64,000 bases of DNA, taken from contig PBBL01000057.1 of NCBI GenBank assembly GCA_002716585.1, forward strand, positions 1 through 64,000. Reading direction: 5' to 3'. The stretch is from Myxococcales bacterium (GTDB lineage: Bacteria > Myxococcota_A > Bradymonadia > Bradymonadales > GCA-2716585). The stretch's first letter is position 1. Each line of letters begins with the position of its first letter. The position numbers and the translations under genes were made by a program. The notes beneath the pieces are model-generated. The model saw only the letters and a list, made by a program, of their open reading frames with translations, ran no database searches and was not told where the DNA came from. Positions 15,964 through 24,707 of this stretch are shown piece after piece.

Positions 15964-18195
15964 TCACGGGCAGCTGGCCGGGCGAGGGGCTTCGGCGCAG
16001 AGCGTTCGGAGCCGCTCGCACCCTTTGTCGTCGTTCAGCTCGCAGCTCTGGGCGTAGAGCCCCGCCGCCTTGTCGCGGTCGACCGACAGCCCCCCAAGCC
16101 CCTTGTGGTGCATCGCCCCCAGGTTCCGGCACCCCATGCCGTCCTTCCCCGAGCAGCCCTGCTCGTAGAGCGCGACGGCGCGCGCGGGATCCTCATCGAC
16201 GCCGCGCCCCCGACGGTACATGAAGCCGAGGTAGGAGCAGCCGCGGGCGTGGCCGCTGTCGCAGGAGCGCTCGTACAGCTCGAACGCTCGGGCGACGTCC
16301 TTGTCCACCCCGGCGCCGGTGTCGTACATCGTGCCCAGGTTGGCGCACCCCACGCCGTCGCCCTGCTCACACCCCTGCTCGTAGTACGCCGCGGCCTCCT
16401 CCCGGTCCTTGGAGACACCTCGCCCCTTGTCGTACATGTAGCCCAGGTTCGAGCAGCCTCGCCCCTCCTTGGCCTCGCAGGCCTTCTCGAAGTAGGCGAC
16501 CGCGCGCTCCCGATCGATCGAGACGCCTCGCCCCTCGTCGTACATGACCCCGGCGTGGGTGCAGGCGCGGGCCTCCCCCTTGACGCAGCCTCGCCGGTAG
16601 AGCTGGACCGCCTTCTCCAGGCTGGCCTCGACACCGTCGCCGCGCTCGTAGAGGAACCCGAGGTTCAGGCAGCCGTGCCCGCCGACGCCGCGGCAGGAGC
16701 GGTCGTACTCCTCGGCGGCCGCCGCGTAGTCGCGCTTCACGCCGCGGCCGTAGTAGAGATCGTCGCCGCGCTGGTGGTGCTCCTGGATCTCATCGTCGCC
16801 CATGATCGTGGAGTCGCTCCACTCGCCGCAGCAGGTCGCCGGGTCCTCCATCGGAGCGCCCCAGGTCATCGCGGAGAGCGCCGCGAACACCACAACCGTG
16901 CCGACGATCAAGGCCACCAGCAGCGCCGCGCTGCCGAGCAGGACGCCGGTCCACGCGGCGGAGAGGCGTCGCGGGCGAGCGCCAGGCTGAACCGCGGTCG
17001 GCCCGGTGTTGGGCGAGGCCCGCATGACGCCCGCGTCGGGCTCGACCGCGGTCACGCTGCGGGGGGCGGGCTCGGGGATGGTCGGGGTGGGCGCCGGGGA
17101 GGCGGGCCGCGACGGAGCGGGCTCCTGACTCGGCGCCGGGGCGGGCTTCGCGGGCGGCGGCCCGGTGACCGCGGCGAGCGGACGCTCCACCACGGTGCGG
17201 CGACCACCCGCGCTGTGGGAGGGGCAGGCGGCGAGGAGGCGCCGCACCTCCTCGGCGTCTGAGGGGCGCCGCTCCGGCTCGGTGGAGAGGAGGCGGCCGA
17301 TGAGGGCGTCGAGCACCGGCGCGGTCCGCTTCAGCGCGGGGTTGATCTCGCTGGGCCGCGGCCCCTCGGCGCCGCTGCGCTGGCGCTGCTGGTCGAGCAC
17401 CTGGATGAGGGTCGAGGCGCCCGCGCGGGCGTGGGTCCTGTAGGGGGGGTGGCCGGTGAGCGCAAAGTGCAGCACCGCGCCGAGCTGATAGAGATCCAGC
17501 CGCCCGTCCACCCGGGTGCCCGCGGTGAACTGCTCGGGGGCCATGAACAGGGGCGTCCCGATGACCTGGGAGAGCTGCTGGGCCGTGGTGTTCGGACCGA
17601 GGATCTTGGCGATCCCGAAGTCAACGACGCGGACCTCCTGGTCGGCGAGGAGCATGACGTTGGGCGGCTTGAGGTCACGGTGAAGGACGCCGTGGGCGTG
17701 GGCGGCGGTCAGCGCCGAGGCGACCGCGACCCCGAGGCGCACCACCTGAGGCGGCGTCATGGCGCGCTGAGGGCCACTGACGACGGCGTCCAGCTGCTGT
17801 CCGTCGAGCTTCTCCATGAGGACGAACAGCGAGCCGTCTTCGAGGCGCCCCACCTCGTGGCAGCGGACGATGTTCGGGTGTTCGAGCCGCATGAGGATGC
17901 GGATCTCGTCCAGAAAGAGCTGTTCGAGGTAGGGGTCGCGGTTGGAGAGCGGGTTGAGCATCTTCATGGCCAGCACCCGGTCCTCGACCAGGGTGTGGCG
18001 CACGGCGTAGACGGTGCCAAACCCGCCCATCCCGAGCAGCGCCTCGACGCGGTACCTCCCGTTGTCCACCGCTTCGCCGAGCCACATGTCCCGGGGCCAC
18101 CCGCCGCCGGGCAGCGCCGCCCGTGAGCAGGCCGAGCATCGAGGCGCCGCGGCGTCCGCGATCAGCGACAGGCAGTGGTGGCAGTATGGTTTCAT
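15964..18195 (-). CDS. Zinc-ribbon Ser/Thr protein kinase with extracytoplasmic Sel1 repeats
   Basis: A 743-residue protein. It begins with a zinc-ribbon-like CHHC..CSAC (Cys5, Cys8, Cys20, Cys23). The kinase domain (about 48-315) has GMGGFGTVY, Lys78, HRDLKPPN (172-179), DFG (192-194) and MAPEQF, so it should be active. A Pro/Ala linker leads to one transmembrane helix near 415-440. The remainder is about seven Sel1/TPR-like repeats, each with the pattern GC-NLG-MY--G-GV--D-A-A---Y--GC, which fold as a protein-interaction solenoid. The solenoid would be outside the membrane. ATG at 18195 has GGAGAGAGG directly before it. It converges on hflX. Confidence 0.9.
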   Translation of the reverse strand: MKPYCHHCLSLIADAAAPRCSACSRAALPGGGWPRDMWLGEAVDNGRYRVEALLGMGGFGTVYAVRHTLVEDRVLAMKMLNPLSNRDPYLEQLFLDEIRILMRLEHPNIVRCHEVGRLEDGSLFVLMEKLDGQQLDAVVSGPQRAMTPPQVVRLGVAVASALTAAHAHGVLHRDLKPPNVMLLADQEVRVVDFGIAKILGPNTTAQQLSQVIGTPLFMAPEQFTAGTRVDGRLDLYQLGAVLHFALTGHPPYRTHARAGASTLIQVLDQQRQRSGAEGPRPSEINPALKRTAPVLDALIGRLLSTEPERRPSDAEEVRRLLAACPSHSAGGRRTVVERPLAAVTGPPPAKPAPAPSQEPAPSRPASPAPTPTIPEPAPRSVTAVEPDAGVMRASPNTGPTAVQPGARPRRLSAAWTGVLLGSAALLVALIVGTVVVFAALSAMTWGAPMEDPATCCGEWSDSTIMGDDEIQEHHQRGDDLYYGRGVKRDYAAAAEEYDRSCRGVGGHGCLNLGFLYERGDGVEASLEKAVQLYRRGCVKGEARACTHAGVMYDEGRGVSIDRERAVAYFEKACEAKEGRGCSNLGYMYDKGRGVSKDREEAAAYYEQGCEQGDGVGCANLGTMYDTGAGVDKDVARAFELYERSCDSGHARGCSYLGFMYRRGRGVDEDPARAVALYEQGCSGKDGMGCRNLGAMHHKGLGGLSVDRDKAAGLYAQSCELNDDKGCERLRTLCAEAPRPASCP

Positions 18196-18314
18196 CCTCT
18201 CTCCTGAGCCACGCACCTCGCCGTCACGCCCATGACACGTCCAGCGTCGGGTGCTGCCCGGAGCATACAACAAGCGCCTCGTGGATGTTACCGATTGACG
18301 ACGCCTGGGGGCGC

Positions 18315-18683
18315 TCAGGGGAGGGTCTGGACGATCCGAGCCTCGTACTTGCGCATGAGCGCTCGGGTGAACCCGAGGGAGCCGCGCCGCGTCGTGATGA
18401 CGTTCCAGAAGTAGGGCGTCTCAGGGAGGGCGCGGGCGAGGAAGAAGGCGGAGCGGGTGGTGAGGAGGACGTCCTCGGTGTCGGCCTGGAGGCCGAGGGA
18501 GTCGAGCGCGGCGGTGTTCTTCTTGAGCACCTCGCTGAAGTAGGCGTCGGCCGCCGCCGGGTCGAAGTTCTCCACCACCCCAACCGATCCGATGTTCGTG
18601 CCGTCCAGCAACGAGACGACCGAGCAGGTCAGGAAGCCGGGGACCTCCTGGGCGAACGCTTCGAGCACTTCGAGGATGTTCAT
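18315..18683 (-). CDS. Stand-alone Roadblock/LC7-like domain protein
   Basis: A 122-residue protein that is essentially one domain: LEVLEAFAQEVPGFLTCSVVSLLDGTNIGS at the front and VLLTTRSAFFLARALPETPYFWNVITTRRGSLGFTRALMRKY at the back (described by residues about 4-33 and 75-117). It is clearly a paralogue of the C-terminal domain of the next upstream gene: both have a pattern of VEDYDSA/ENFDPAAADA-YFSEVL and a final LG-ARA/LGIARV helix. The strand order and conserved LLTT segment resemble MglB/Roadblock domains that dimerise and act on Ras-like GTPases; that assignment is inference. ATG at 18683 has GGAGG five bases upstream. It starts 15 bp after the larger gene's stop, so they form an operon. 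Confidence 0.65.
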   Translation of the reverse strand: MNILEVLEAFAQEVPGFLTCSVVSLLDGTNIGSVGVVENFDPAAADAYFSEVLKKNTAALDSLGLQADTEDVLLTTRSAFFLARALPETPYFWNVITTRRGSLGFTRALMRKYEARIVQTLP

Positions 18684-18698
18684 CGGGGCCTCCAACGG

Positions 18699-20138
18699 CT
18701 ACTGGACGGGCAACAGGTCGGCAAACAGCGGCGCGTAGCGGCGCAGCACGACCCGGGCGATGCCGAGGTTGCCGGTCCGGTGCATGAGCGTCAGGTGCAT
18801 GTAGGGCGTGTGCTCGATGGAGCGGATCAGGAGGTAGGCCACGTTGGTGGTGACCAGCAGCTCCTCGGGGCCTTCGTCGAGGCCAAACCCGAACACGGCA
18901 CGGTGGCAGGTGTTGAGGACGTCGCTGTAGAAGGCGCTGGCGACGGCGCTGTCGTAGTCCTCGACCGCCGTCATCCCCCCGACGCTCATCCCGTCGTCGC
19001 GGTGGACGAGGTCGGTGGCGATGAACTCGGGGATCTCCTCACAGAACTGCACGAGCAGCTCATGGAGGCGCTTACCTGTCTCCGACATCTCCCCGGCGAA
19101 GTGGGGGCGGATCTCAAAGGGGGACGGCTCCTCCGGGGGCGACAGCACCGCCTCAAGCGGCAGCCCCGTCCCGGACGGGACCATGTCGGGGCCGCTGATC
19201 ATCGCCAGCCCCTCCTCCAGCGACACCGTCTCCTCCACGGCGATCTCGTTGATGTCTTGATCGCCCGACTCGGCGCTGCTCAGGTCGCCGATCTCCATCA
19301 GGTCCGCGGCGCTGAACAGCGGCTCGCCGTTCGTGAGATCCAGCGGGCTCTGAAGCTCGCCGCCCTCCCCATCGAGCGAGTCGCTGACCACGCCCAGCAG
19401 CTCGGAGACGTCGGACTCGGTGATCACCTCATCGAGGCTGAGCGCCGCGTCCTCCTCCGCGAGCTCGGCGCGGCGCTCCAGGACCGCGGCGGCGAGCCCG
19501 TTGGCCAGCGCGTCCCAGCCCCTCTCGACGGTGATCTCCTCGAACTCCCCGCCCGCCTGGAGGAAGATGTCCCCCTGGCTGAAGGCGAGCAGCCTGTGCA
19601 GCGCCTCCTCGCCGACCTGATCGCCGTACTTCGCGTGCAGCACCTCGCCGTCCATGAACCCGATGAGCCCTTTGGACTTGCGCTGACGCACGTGCAGGAT
19701 CGCCGAGGTGTGGCTGACGTGCGCGAGCTGCACCAGGTCGAGCAGCTCCATGTTGGCCAGCGTCGCCCCTGAGTCCGCCTCGTCCGAGATCAGCTCCAGG
19801 ACGCGCTCCTCCAGCTTCTTGACCGGTTGATCGCGGCGCGCGAAGCGGGTGACCCCAAGCTCGTCCGTGACGTGAACGAAGTCATCCGGCTTGAGCAGGA
19901 TCAAGCGGGCGTCGGGGGCGAGCGACCTGGCCTTGAGGACCAGCTCCAGGCAGCTCACCCCGTCCGGCAGCTCAATGTCCGCCAGGATGACATCCACGTT
20001 GGCCTCCTCGTCGCCGAGCAGCTCAAGCGCCGCGGCCCCGTCGGAGGCTGCGTGCGTCTTGATCTCCTTGTGCTTCGCGAAGATCTTCCCGAGCCCTTTG
20101 GGCGGCTCGCGCCCTTCAATCACAAGAACTTCGTGCAT
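18699..20138 (-). CDS. Receiver-like / DUF4388 / Roadblock-like regulator
   Basis: A 479-residue three-part protein. Residues 1-115 resemble a response-regulator receiver (VLVIEGREPP, VDVILADIELPDG with a candidate phospho-Asp, ARLILLKPDD). Residues about 120-220 are a DUF4388/PATAN domain (MELLDLVQLAHVS.. LIGFMDGEVLHAKYGDQVGEEALHRLL, quoted as landmarks). After an acidic linker of about 130 residues, the end is a Roadblock/LC7-like domain related to the neighbouring small protein. DUF4388 proteins commonly accompany MglA-type GTPases and motility regulation in deltaproteobacteria. ATG at 20138 was chosen because the receiver begins there; AGGAC lies 8 bases upstream. No MglA GTPase is in the window. 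Confidence 0.75.
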   Translation of the reverse strand: MHEVLVIEGREPPKGLGKIFAKHKEIKTHAASDGAAALELLGDEEANVDVILADIELPDGVSCLELVLKARSLAPDARLILLKPDDFVHVTDELGVTRFARRDQPVKKLEERVLELISDEADSGATLANMELLDLVQLAHVSHTSAILHVRQRKSKGLIGFMDGEVLHAKYGDQVGEEALHRLLAFSQGDIFLQAGGEFEEITVERGWDALANGLAAAVLERRAELAEEDAALSLDEVITESDVSELLGVVSDSLDGEGGELQSPLDLTNGEPLFSAADLMEIGDLSSAESGDQDINEIAVEETVSLEEGLAMISGPDMVPSGTGLPLEAVLSPPEEPSPFEIRPHFAGEMSETGKRLHELLVQFCEEIPEFIATDLVHRDDGMSVGGMTAVEDYDSAVASAFYSDVLNTCHRAVFGFGLDEGPEELLVTTNVAYLLIRSIEHTPYMHLTLMHRTGNLGIARVVLRRYAPLFADLLPVQ

Positions 20139-20195
20139 GACCCGTGTCCTGGACCCCTGCCTGCGCAACGGCAAAAACATCACTCTGGGTGCCAT

Positions 20196-20223
20196 ACTAT
20201 ACCCGGTGGGGCCTTCGCTCCAA
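20196..20223 (-). promoter_or_regulatory. Candidate promoter for the receiver-DUF4388/Roadblock operon
   Basis: On the minus strand TATAGT (20196-20201) with TTGGAG (20218-20223) at 16-bp spacing, about 60 nt upstream of the start at 20138. The -10 box is a strong match and the -35 moderate. Confidence 0.35.
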
Positions 20224-20353
20224 GAACATCACCGCGATGACGGTCCGCGCGAGATGGATTCATCGCCCTGCATCTGCTATCACCACGGTTGCGCCCCACG
20301 ACGACACCCCGGGGCGAGGCCGAGAACCCCCCACACGCGCCCGAGGAGGCTGC

Positions 20354-21181
20354 ATGGCGTTTGAACGATTCACAGGCACCGCGCGCTACATCGCGTCCGC
20401 CGAGCTGAGGGACGCCGTCAACGTCTCCATCGCCCTGGAGCGCCCGCTGCTGATCCGCGGCGAGCCGGGCACGGGCAAGACGCTGCTGGCCGAGGCGATC
20501 AGCGAGGCGCTGGAGGCGCCGCTGATCCGTTGGAACATCAAGTCCACCACGCGCGCCCAGGACGGGCTCTACGTCTACGACACGGTCCAGCGGCTCAACG
20601 ACAGCCGCTTCGGCGACGGCGACGTGAGCGACATCCGCAACTACATCCGCCTCGGGCCGCTCGGCGAGGCCTTCTCCAGCGACGAGCGCGTCGTCCTGCT
20701 GATCGACGAGATCGACAAGGCCGACATGGAGTTCCCCAACGACCTCCTCCATGAGATCGACGCGATGAGCTTCGACGTCCTGGAGACGGGCGAGACGATC
20801 ACGGCGCAGCGGCGCCCCATCGTGCTCATCACCAGCAACGCCGAGAAGGAGCTGCCCGACGCCTTCCTGCGCCGCTGCGTGTTCCACTACATCGACTTCC
20901 CTGGCACCGAGCAGATGAAGGCGATCGTCGACGTCCACCACCCGAACCTCGAAGAGGCGCTCCTGTCGCAGTGCCTGGTCAAGTTCTACTGGTTGCGCAA
21001 CCAGAGCGATCTGCGCAAGCGCCCCTCCACCAGTGAGCTGATCGACTGGATCAGCGCCCTGCGTCGCGGCGGCATCGACCCTGACCGGCTCAAGGGGGAG
21101 TTCCCCTTCCTCGGGGTGCTGCTCAAGAAGGAGAACGACCTCGCCGCCGCGCAGCGCTCCATCGCCCGCAAGCGCAACTGA
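20354..21181 (+). CDS. MoxR-family AAA+ ATPase
   Basis: A 275-residue AAA+ protein. The Walker A GEPGTGKT is at about 36-43 and the Walker B VVLLIDEIDKAD at about 113-124. SNAEKELPDAFLRRCVFHYIDFP contains sensor 1 and the arginine-finger region typical of MoxR proteins. MoxR ATPases act as chaperones that mature or insert cofactors into target complexes, usually with a VWA-domain partner. The next gene is exactly such a CoxE-like VWA protein. The start is supported by GAGGAGG a few bases before ATG. It heads a five-gene plus-strand unit with gaps of 45 and 20 bp, followed by two 4-bp overlaps. Confidence 0.9.
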   Translation: MAFERFTGTARYIASAELRDAVNVSIALERPLLIRGEPGTGKTLLAEAISEALEAPLIRWNIKSTTRAQDGLYVYDTVQRLNDSRFGDGDVSDIRNYIRLGPLGEAFSSDERVVLLIDEIDKADMEFPNDLLHEIDAMSFDVLETGETITAQRRPIVLITSNAEKELPDAFLRRCVFHYIDFPGTEQMKAIVDVHHPNLEEALLSQCLVKFYWLRNQSDLRKRPSTSELIDWISALRRGGIDPDRLKGEFPFLGVLLKKENDLAAAQRSIARKRN

Positions 21182-21226
21182 CGCGCCGGGGTTCACCTGT
21201 TCGGGCTCCAGCCAGGAGGGCCGCTG

Positions 21227-22402
21227 ATGTTCATCGACTTCTTCTTCTACCTGCGCCGACGCGGCCTCAAGGTGAGCATCACCGAGTGGATGACGCTGAT
21301 GGAGGCGCTCGCCGCCGACCTGCACCACAGCTCGCTGATCGGCTTCTACCACCTGTGCCGGGCGGTGTGCGTCAAGCGCGAGTCCCAGTTCGACCTCTAC
21401 GATCAGTGCTTCAGCGAGCACTTCCAGGGGGTTGAGGCGGACGTCGCCGACATCGACAAGGTGCTCGACTGGCTGCGCGACCCGATCATGCCCCGGGAGC
21501 TGACGCCCGAGGAGCTGGCGATGCTGGAGGCGCTCGACCTCGACGAGCTGCGCCGCCAGTTTGAGGAGCGGCTCGCCGAGCAGGACGAGCGCCACGACGG
21601 CGGCAACCGCTGGATCGGGACCGGCGGCACCAGCCCCTTCGGGCACTCCGGTTCACACCCGACCGGGGTCCGCGTCGGCGGCGCAGGAGGCAACCGGAGC
21701 GCCATGCAGGTCGCGACCGAGCGGCGGTTCCGCAACCTCCGCTCCGACGTGACCCTCGACGTGCGCCAGATCGGGGTCGCTCTCAAGCAGCTGCGGCGGT
21801 TCGCCCGCGACGGCCGCCCCGACGAGCTGGACCTGGACGAGACCATCGACCAGACCGCCCGCAACGCCGGTGACATCGAGCTGGTGTTTCAACCCCAGCG
21901 CAAGAACACCGTCAAGCTCCTACTGCTGATGGACGTCGGCGGCTCCATGACCCCCTACACGCGGCTGTGCGAGCGCCTCTTCTCCGCGGCCCACGCCGCG
22001 ACCCACTTCAAGGCCTTCAAGCCCTACTACTTTCACAACTGCCCCTACGACAGCCTCTACACCGACATGCACCGCTACGAGGGCGAGTCGACGGAGCAGG
22101 TGCTCCGCGACCTCGACCGCCAGTGGTTCTGCGTCATCGTCGGCGACGCCGCCATGAGCCCCTACGAGCTGACCGCCCCGGGCGGCGCCGTCGACTACTA
22201 CCAGAACAACCCCGTCCCAGGCATCACCTGGCTGCACCGGATCCGCGACCGCTTCCCCCGCTCGGTCTGGCTCAACCCCGAGCCGCTGCGCTACTGGAAC
22301 ATCACCTCCACCCAGCTGATCCGCGGCGTGTTCGACATGTTCCCGCTGACCCTCGAAGGGCTGGAGAGCTCCATCTCCCACCTCCGACAGGTCCCCGTCT
22401 GA
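21227..22402 (+). CDS. CoxE-like VWA-domain protein, MoxR partner
   Basis: A 391-residue protein of the COG3552/CoxE type. The N-terminal MFIDFFFYLRRRGLKVSITEWM is the usual opening of this family. A Gly/Ser-rich linker (about 140-160) leads to the VWA domain, where LLLMDVGGSM carries Asp236 and Ser240 of the MIDAS metal site (DVGGS in place of DxSxS, as is common in this family). FCVIVGDAAMSPYEL is a further conserved part. Such proteins bind targets for the MoxR ATPase. AGGAGGG precedes the ATG. Placement directly after moxR supports a functional pair. Confidence 0.9.
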   Translation: MFIDFFFYLRRRGLKVSITEWMTLMEALAADLHHSSLIGFYHLCRAVCVKRESQFDLYDQCFSEHFQGVEADVADIDKVLDWLRDPIMPRELTPEELAMLEALDLDELRRQFEERLAEQDERHDGGNRWIGTGGTSPFGHSGSHPTGVRVGGAGGNRSAMQVATERRFRNLRSDVTLDVRQIGVALKQLRRFARDGRPDELDLDETIDQTARNAGDIELVFQPQRKNTVKLLLLMDVGGSMTPYTRLCERLFSAAHAATHFKAFKPYYFHNCPYDSLYTDMHRYEGESTEQVLRDLDRQWFCVIVGDAAMSPYELTAPGGAVDYYQNNPVPGITWLHRIRDRFPRSVWLNPEPLRYWNITSTQLIRGVFDMFPLTLEGLESSISHLRQVPV

Positions 22403-22422
22403 GCCCACCAGGAGGCCCTCCG

Positions 22423-23643
22423 ATGCGACTCGCCGCCCTCGCCCTCACCATCGCCCTCGCCGGATGCGGCCAGACCACGACGCTCCCCGCCGAAGACGCC
22501 GGGGGCGCTCAGGACGCGGTGACGGACAAGATGACCGACAGCGCCACAGCCTCAGCCGACGCCATGACCGACAGCGCCATGGCCTCAGCCGACGCAACGA
22601 CCGACGCGCCCCCGACGGACTCCGCCGCGACCGACTCAGGCTTCGCCCAGGACGCCGCGGCAGACTCGACGCCCCCACCCGCAGACAGCGGCCACATGGA
22701 CAGCGCCGTGATGGACAGCGGCCACATGGACAGCGCCACGATCGACGCCGCCCCAGACACCGTGGAAGCGGACACGGGCGACCCCTGGAGCGGCACGCCG
22801 TGCTCGGTGAGCGGCGTCGATGGGGTGTGCCTCGACGTCGCCGAGTGCGACAGGGAGCGCGAGGCGACCCCGGGCTTCTGCCCGGGACCGGCGCACATCC
22901 AGTGCTGCACGCCCGCGCGGGACGCGCCCACGCTGGAGTGCGACCCGGACGCCGCCCCGCTGCCCGACCCGTTGCCCACGGAGGCAACCGGCGTGGGTGG
23001 GTGCGCGGCGGGGATGTTGAGGGTCGAGGGGTTCTGCATCGATCGGTACGAGGCGGCCCTGGTGGAGGTGCTCGACGATGGAGAGGAGCGCCCCTGGTCG
23101 CCCTACGTGAACCCCGGCGAGGCGCGGGTGCGCGCCGTCTCAGCGGCTGGGGTGGTGCCACAGGGCTACATCGACGGGTTTCAGGCGGAGCGCGCCTGCG
23201 TGGAGGCGGGCAAGCGGTTGTGTCGCAATGATGAGTGGCTGCGGGCCTGCCAGGGCGCTGAGGGCTGGACCTTCCCCTATGGGGCGACGCGCCAGCCCGG
23301 GGTGTGCAACGACGCCCGGGACCGGCACCCGGTGGTGGAGCTGTTCGGGACCGGCGAGGACTGGATCTGGAGCGAGCTGGGCAACGCATGCATCAACCAG
23401 CTGGAGGACGGCCTGGCGCGGACGGGCGAGCACGCGGCGTGCGTCACCGCGGAGGGGGCCTACGACATGATGGGCAACCTGCACGAGTGGACCTCCGACC
23501 CCTCGGGAATCTTTCGGGGTGGCTTCTACGTCGATACGGAGCGCAACGGGCCGGGGTGCCTCTACCGGACCACGGCCCACAACCGCTACCACTGGGATTA
23601 CTCAACCGGTTTTCGCTGCTGCGATGACCCTGAGGTGCCATGA
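22423..23643 (+). CDS. Lipoprotein with Asp/Ser-rich linker and formylglycine-generating-enzyme-like domain
   Basis: A 406-residue lipoprotein. The lipobox is LAGC with Cys15. A long linker (about 20-125) is rich in Asp, Ser, Ala, Thr and contains a doublet DSGHMDSA. A short Cys-rich segment follows (CSVSGVDGVCLDVAEC). The C-terminal 200 residues form an FGE-sulfatase/EgtB-type fold: EGFCIDRYEA, KRLCRNDEWLRACQG, YDMMGNLHEWTSD, FRGGFYVD and TGFRCC are its usual landmarks. No sulfatase is nearby, and the domain may be a non-catalytic binding module as in many secreted relatives. ATG at 22423 has AGGAGG nine bases upstream. The stop overlaps the next start by ATGA. Confidence 0.85.
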   Translation: MRLAALALTIALAGCGQTTTLPAEDAGGAQDAVTDKMTDSATASADAMTDSAMASADATTDAPPTDSAATDSGFAQDAAADSTPPPADSGHMDSAVMDSGHMDSATIDAAPDTVEADTGDPWSGTPCSVSGVDGVCLDVAECDREREATPGFCPGPAHIQCCTPARDAPTLECDPDAAPLPDPLPTEATGVGGCAAGMLRVEGFCIDRYEAALVEVLDDGEERPWSPYVNPGEARVRAVSAAGVVPQGYIDGFQAERACVEAGKRLCRNDEWLRACQGAEGWTFPYGATRQPGVCNDARDRHPVVELFGTGEDWIWSELGNACINQLEDGLARTGEHAACVTAEGAYDMMGNLHEWTSDPSGIFRGGFYVDTERNGPGCLYRTTAHNRYHWDYSTGFRCCDDPEVP

Positions 23644-24707
23644 GCCTCAACACCACCCTCTCCAACCTCCGCGGCCTGGCACACGCCGAGCCCTCCCGAG
23701 CGGCCTGGCGCCGCATCTGCGATGCGCTGGACGACGCCCCGGAGGGGGACGCGCTCGCGATCACGATCGACTACCTGAACACCCACCTGGAGGCGTGGCC
23801 CGACGCGCTGCGTCTGGCGCCTCCAGACTGGTACCAGCGCCAGGTGATCGACTGGGATCAGGAGCCGCGCTGGCCGCTCGTGCGCGCGTTGGAGCTGGAG
23901 CTGATCGACCAGCGGCCCCAGCTCCTCATCCAACGGCTGGTGGACACCGGGGCCCTGGAGCCGGTCACCTGGTTGCAGCTGCGCACGCGCCAGAAGCGCG
24001 CCATCCGCGACCCGAAGCACCGCCTCCAGGGCAGCGACGTCGCCTACCTGGCGAGCCACCCGCTGTCCAGGCGCCTGAAGCACCTCGATCTGCGCGGGCA
24101 TGCGCTGGGGCCGGAGGGGACGCGTTACCTGGCGCTGTCGCCGATCCTGTCTCGCCTCACCCACCTCGATCTGGCGCGAAACGACGTCGGCGACGAGGGC
24201 GCCCGGATCGTCGCCGCCTCGCCGCGGGCGGGGGAGCTGACCGCGCTGGATCTGAGCTGCTGCGACTTGAGCGATGACGGCGCGGCGGCGCTGGCGGAGG
24301 CCCCCTGGGAGGAGCTGGAGCGCCTGACGCTGAAGCTCAACAACATCGGCCTGCCAGGCGCCGAGGCGTTGGCGCGCTCCCGCACGCTGCCCGCCCCGCT
24401 CCGAGCGCGCTGGGAGGAGCGCGCGGCGGCGCCGCCGCTGCGGTTCATCGTCCAGCCCTGGGGGAGGAGCTTCACGGTGCTGGCGGGGGAGCGCGTTCAG
24501 CTCGGCCGTGACCCGGAGAACGACCTGGTGCTGCCCTACCCGACGGTGTCGCCCCACCAGTGCAACATCGTCCATGAGGGCGACGCGGTCACGATGCACA
24601 ACCGCCGCTCGCGCTTCGGTCGCTCGGAGCCCACCGAGCTGAAGCTGAACGTGGGGGACGTCATCCAGCTGGGGCCGGTGACGGCGCGGGTCATGGCGAT
24701 CCCATGA
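23640..24707 (+). CDS. Leucine-rich-repeat protein with C-terminal FHA domain
   Basis: A 355-residue protein. Residues 1-130 are helical and resemble the N-terminal region common in deltaproteobacterial LRR proteins. Residues about 140-255 hold roughly four ribonuclease-inhibitor-type leucine-rich repeats (LKHLDLRGHALGPEGTRYLA, LTHLDLARNDVGDEGARIVA, LTALDLSCCDLSDDGAAALA). The C-terminus (about 265-355) is an FHA domain: VQLGRDPENDLVL, TVSPHQCNIVH and a final beta hairpin. The His of the FHA Ser-x-x-His motif is present. LRR joined to FHA is an uncommon fusion. It overlaps both neighbours by 4 bp, so translation is coupled. It could link a phosphorylated partner to the lipoprotein/MoxR module. 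Confidence 0.8.
   Translation: MSLNTTLSNLRGLAHAEPSRAAWRRICDALDDAPEGDALAITIDYLNTHLEAWPDALRLAPPDWYQRQVIDWDQEPRWPLVRALELELIDQRPQLLIQRLVDTGALEPVTWLQLRTRQKRAIRDPKHRLQGSDVAYLASHPLSRRLKHLDLRGHALGPEGTRYLALSPILSRLTHLDLARNDVGDEGARIVAASPRAGELTALDLSCCDLSDDGAAALAEAPWEELERLTLKLNNIGLPGAEALARSRTLPAPLRARWEERAAAPPLRFIVQPWGRSFTVLAGERVQLGRDPENDLVLPYPTVSPHQCNIVHEGDAVTMHNRRSRFGRSEPTELKLNVGDVIQLGPVTARVMAIP

Noticed and set aside
22423-23643. Sulfatase-maturation role for the FGE-like lipoprotein
   Set aside because: No sulfatase gene nearby and the domain is a lipid-anchored secreted form often used for binding; role left open.
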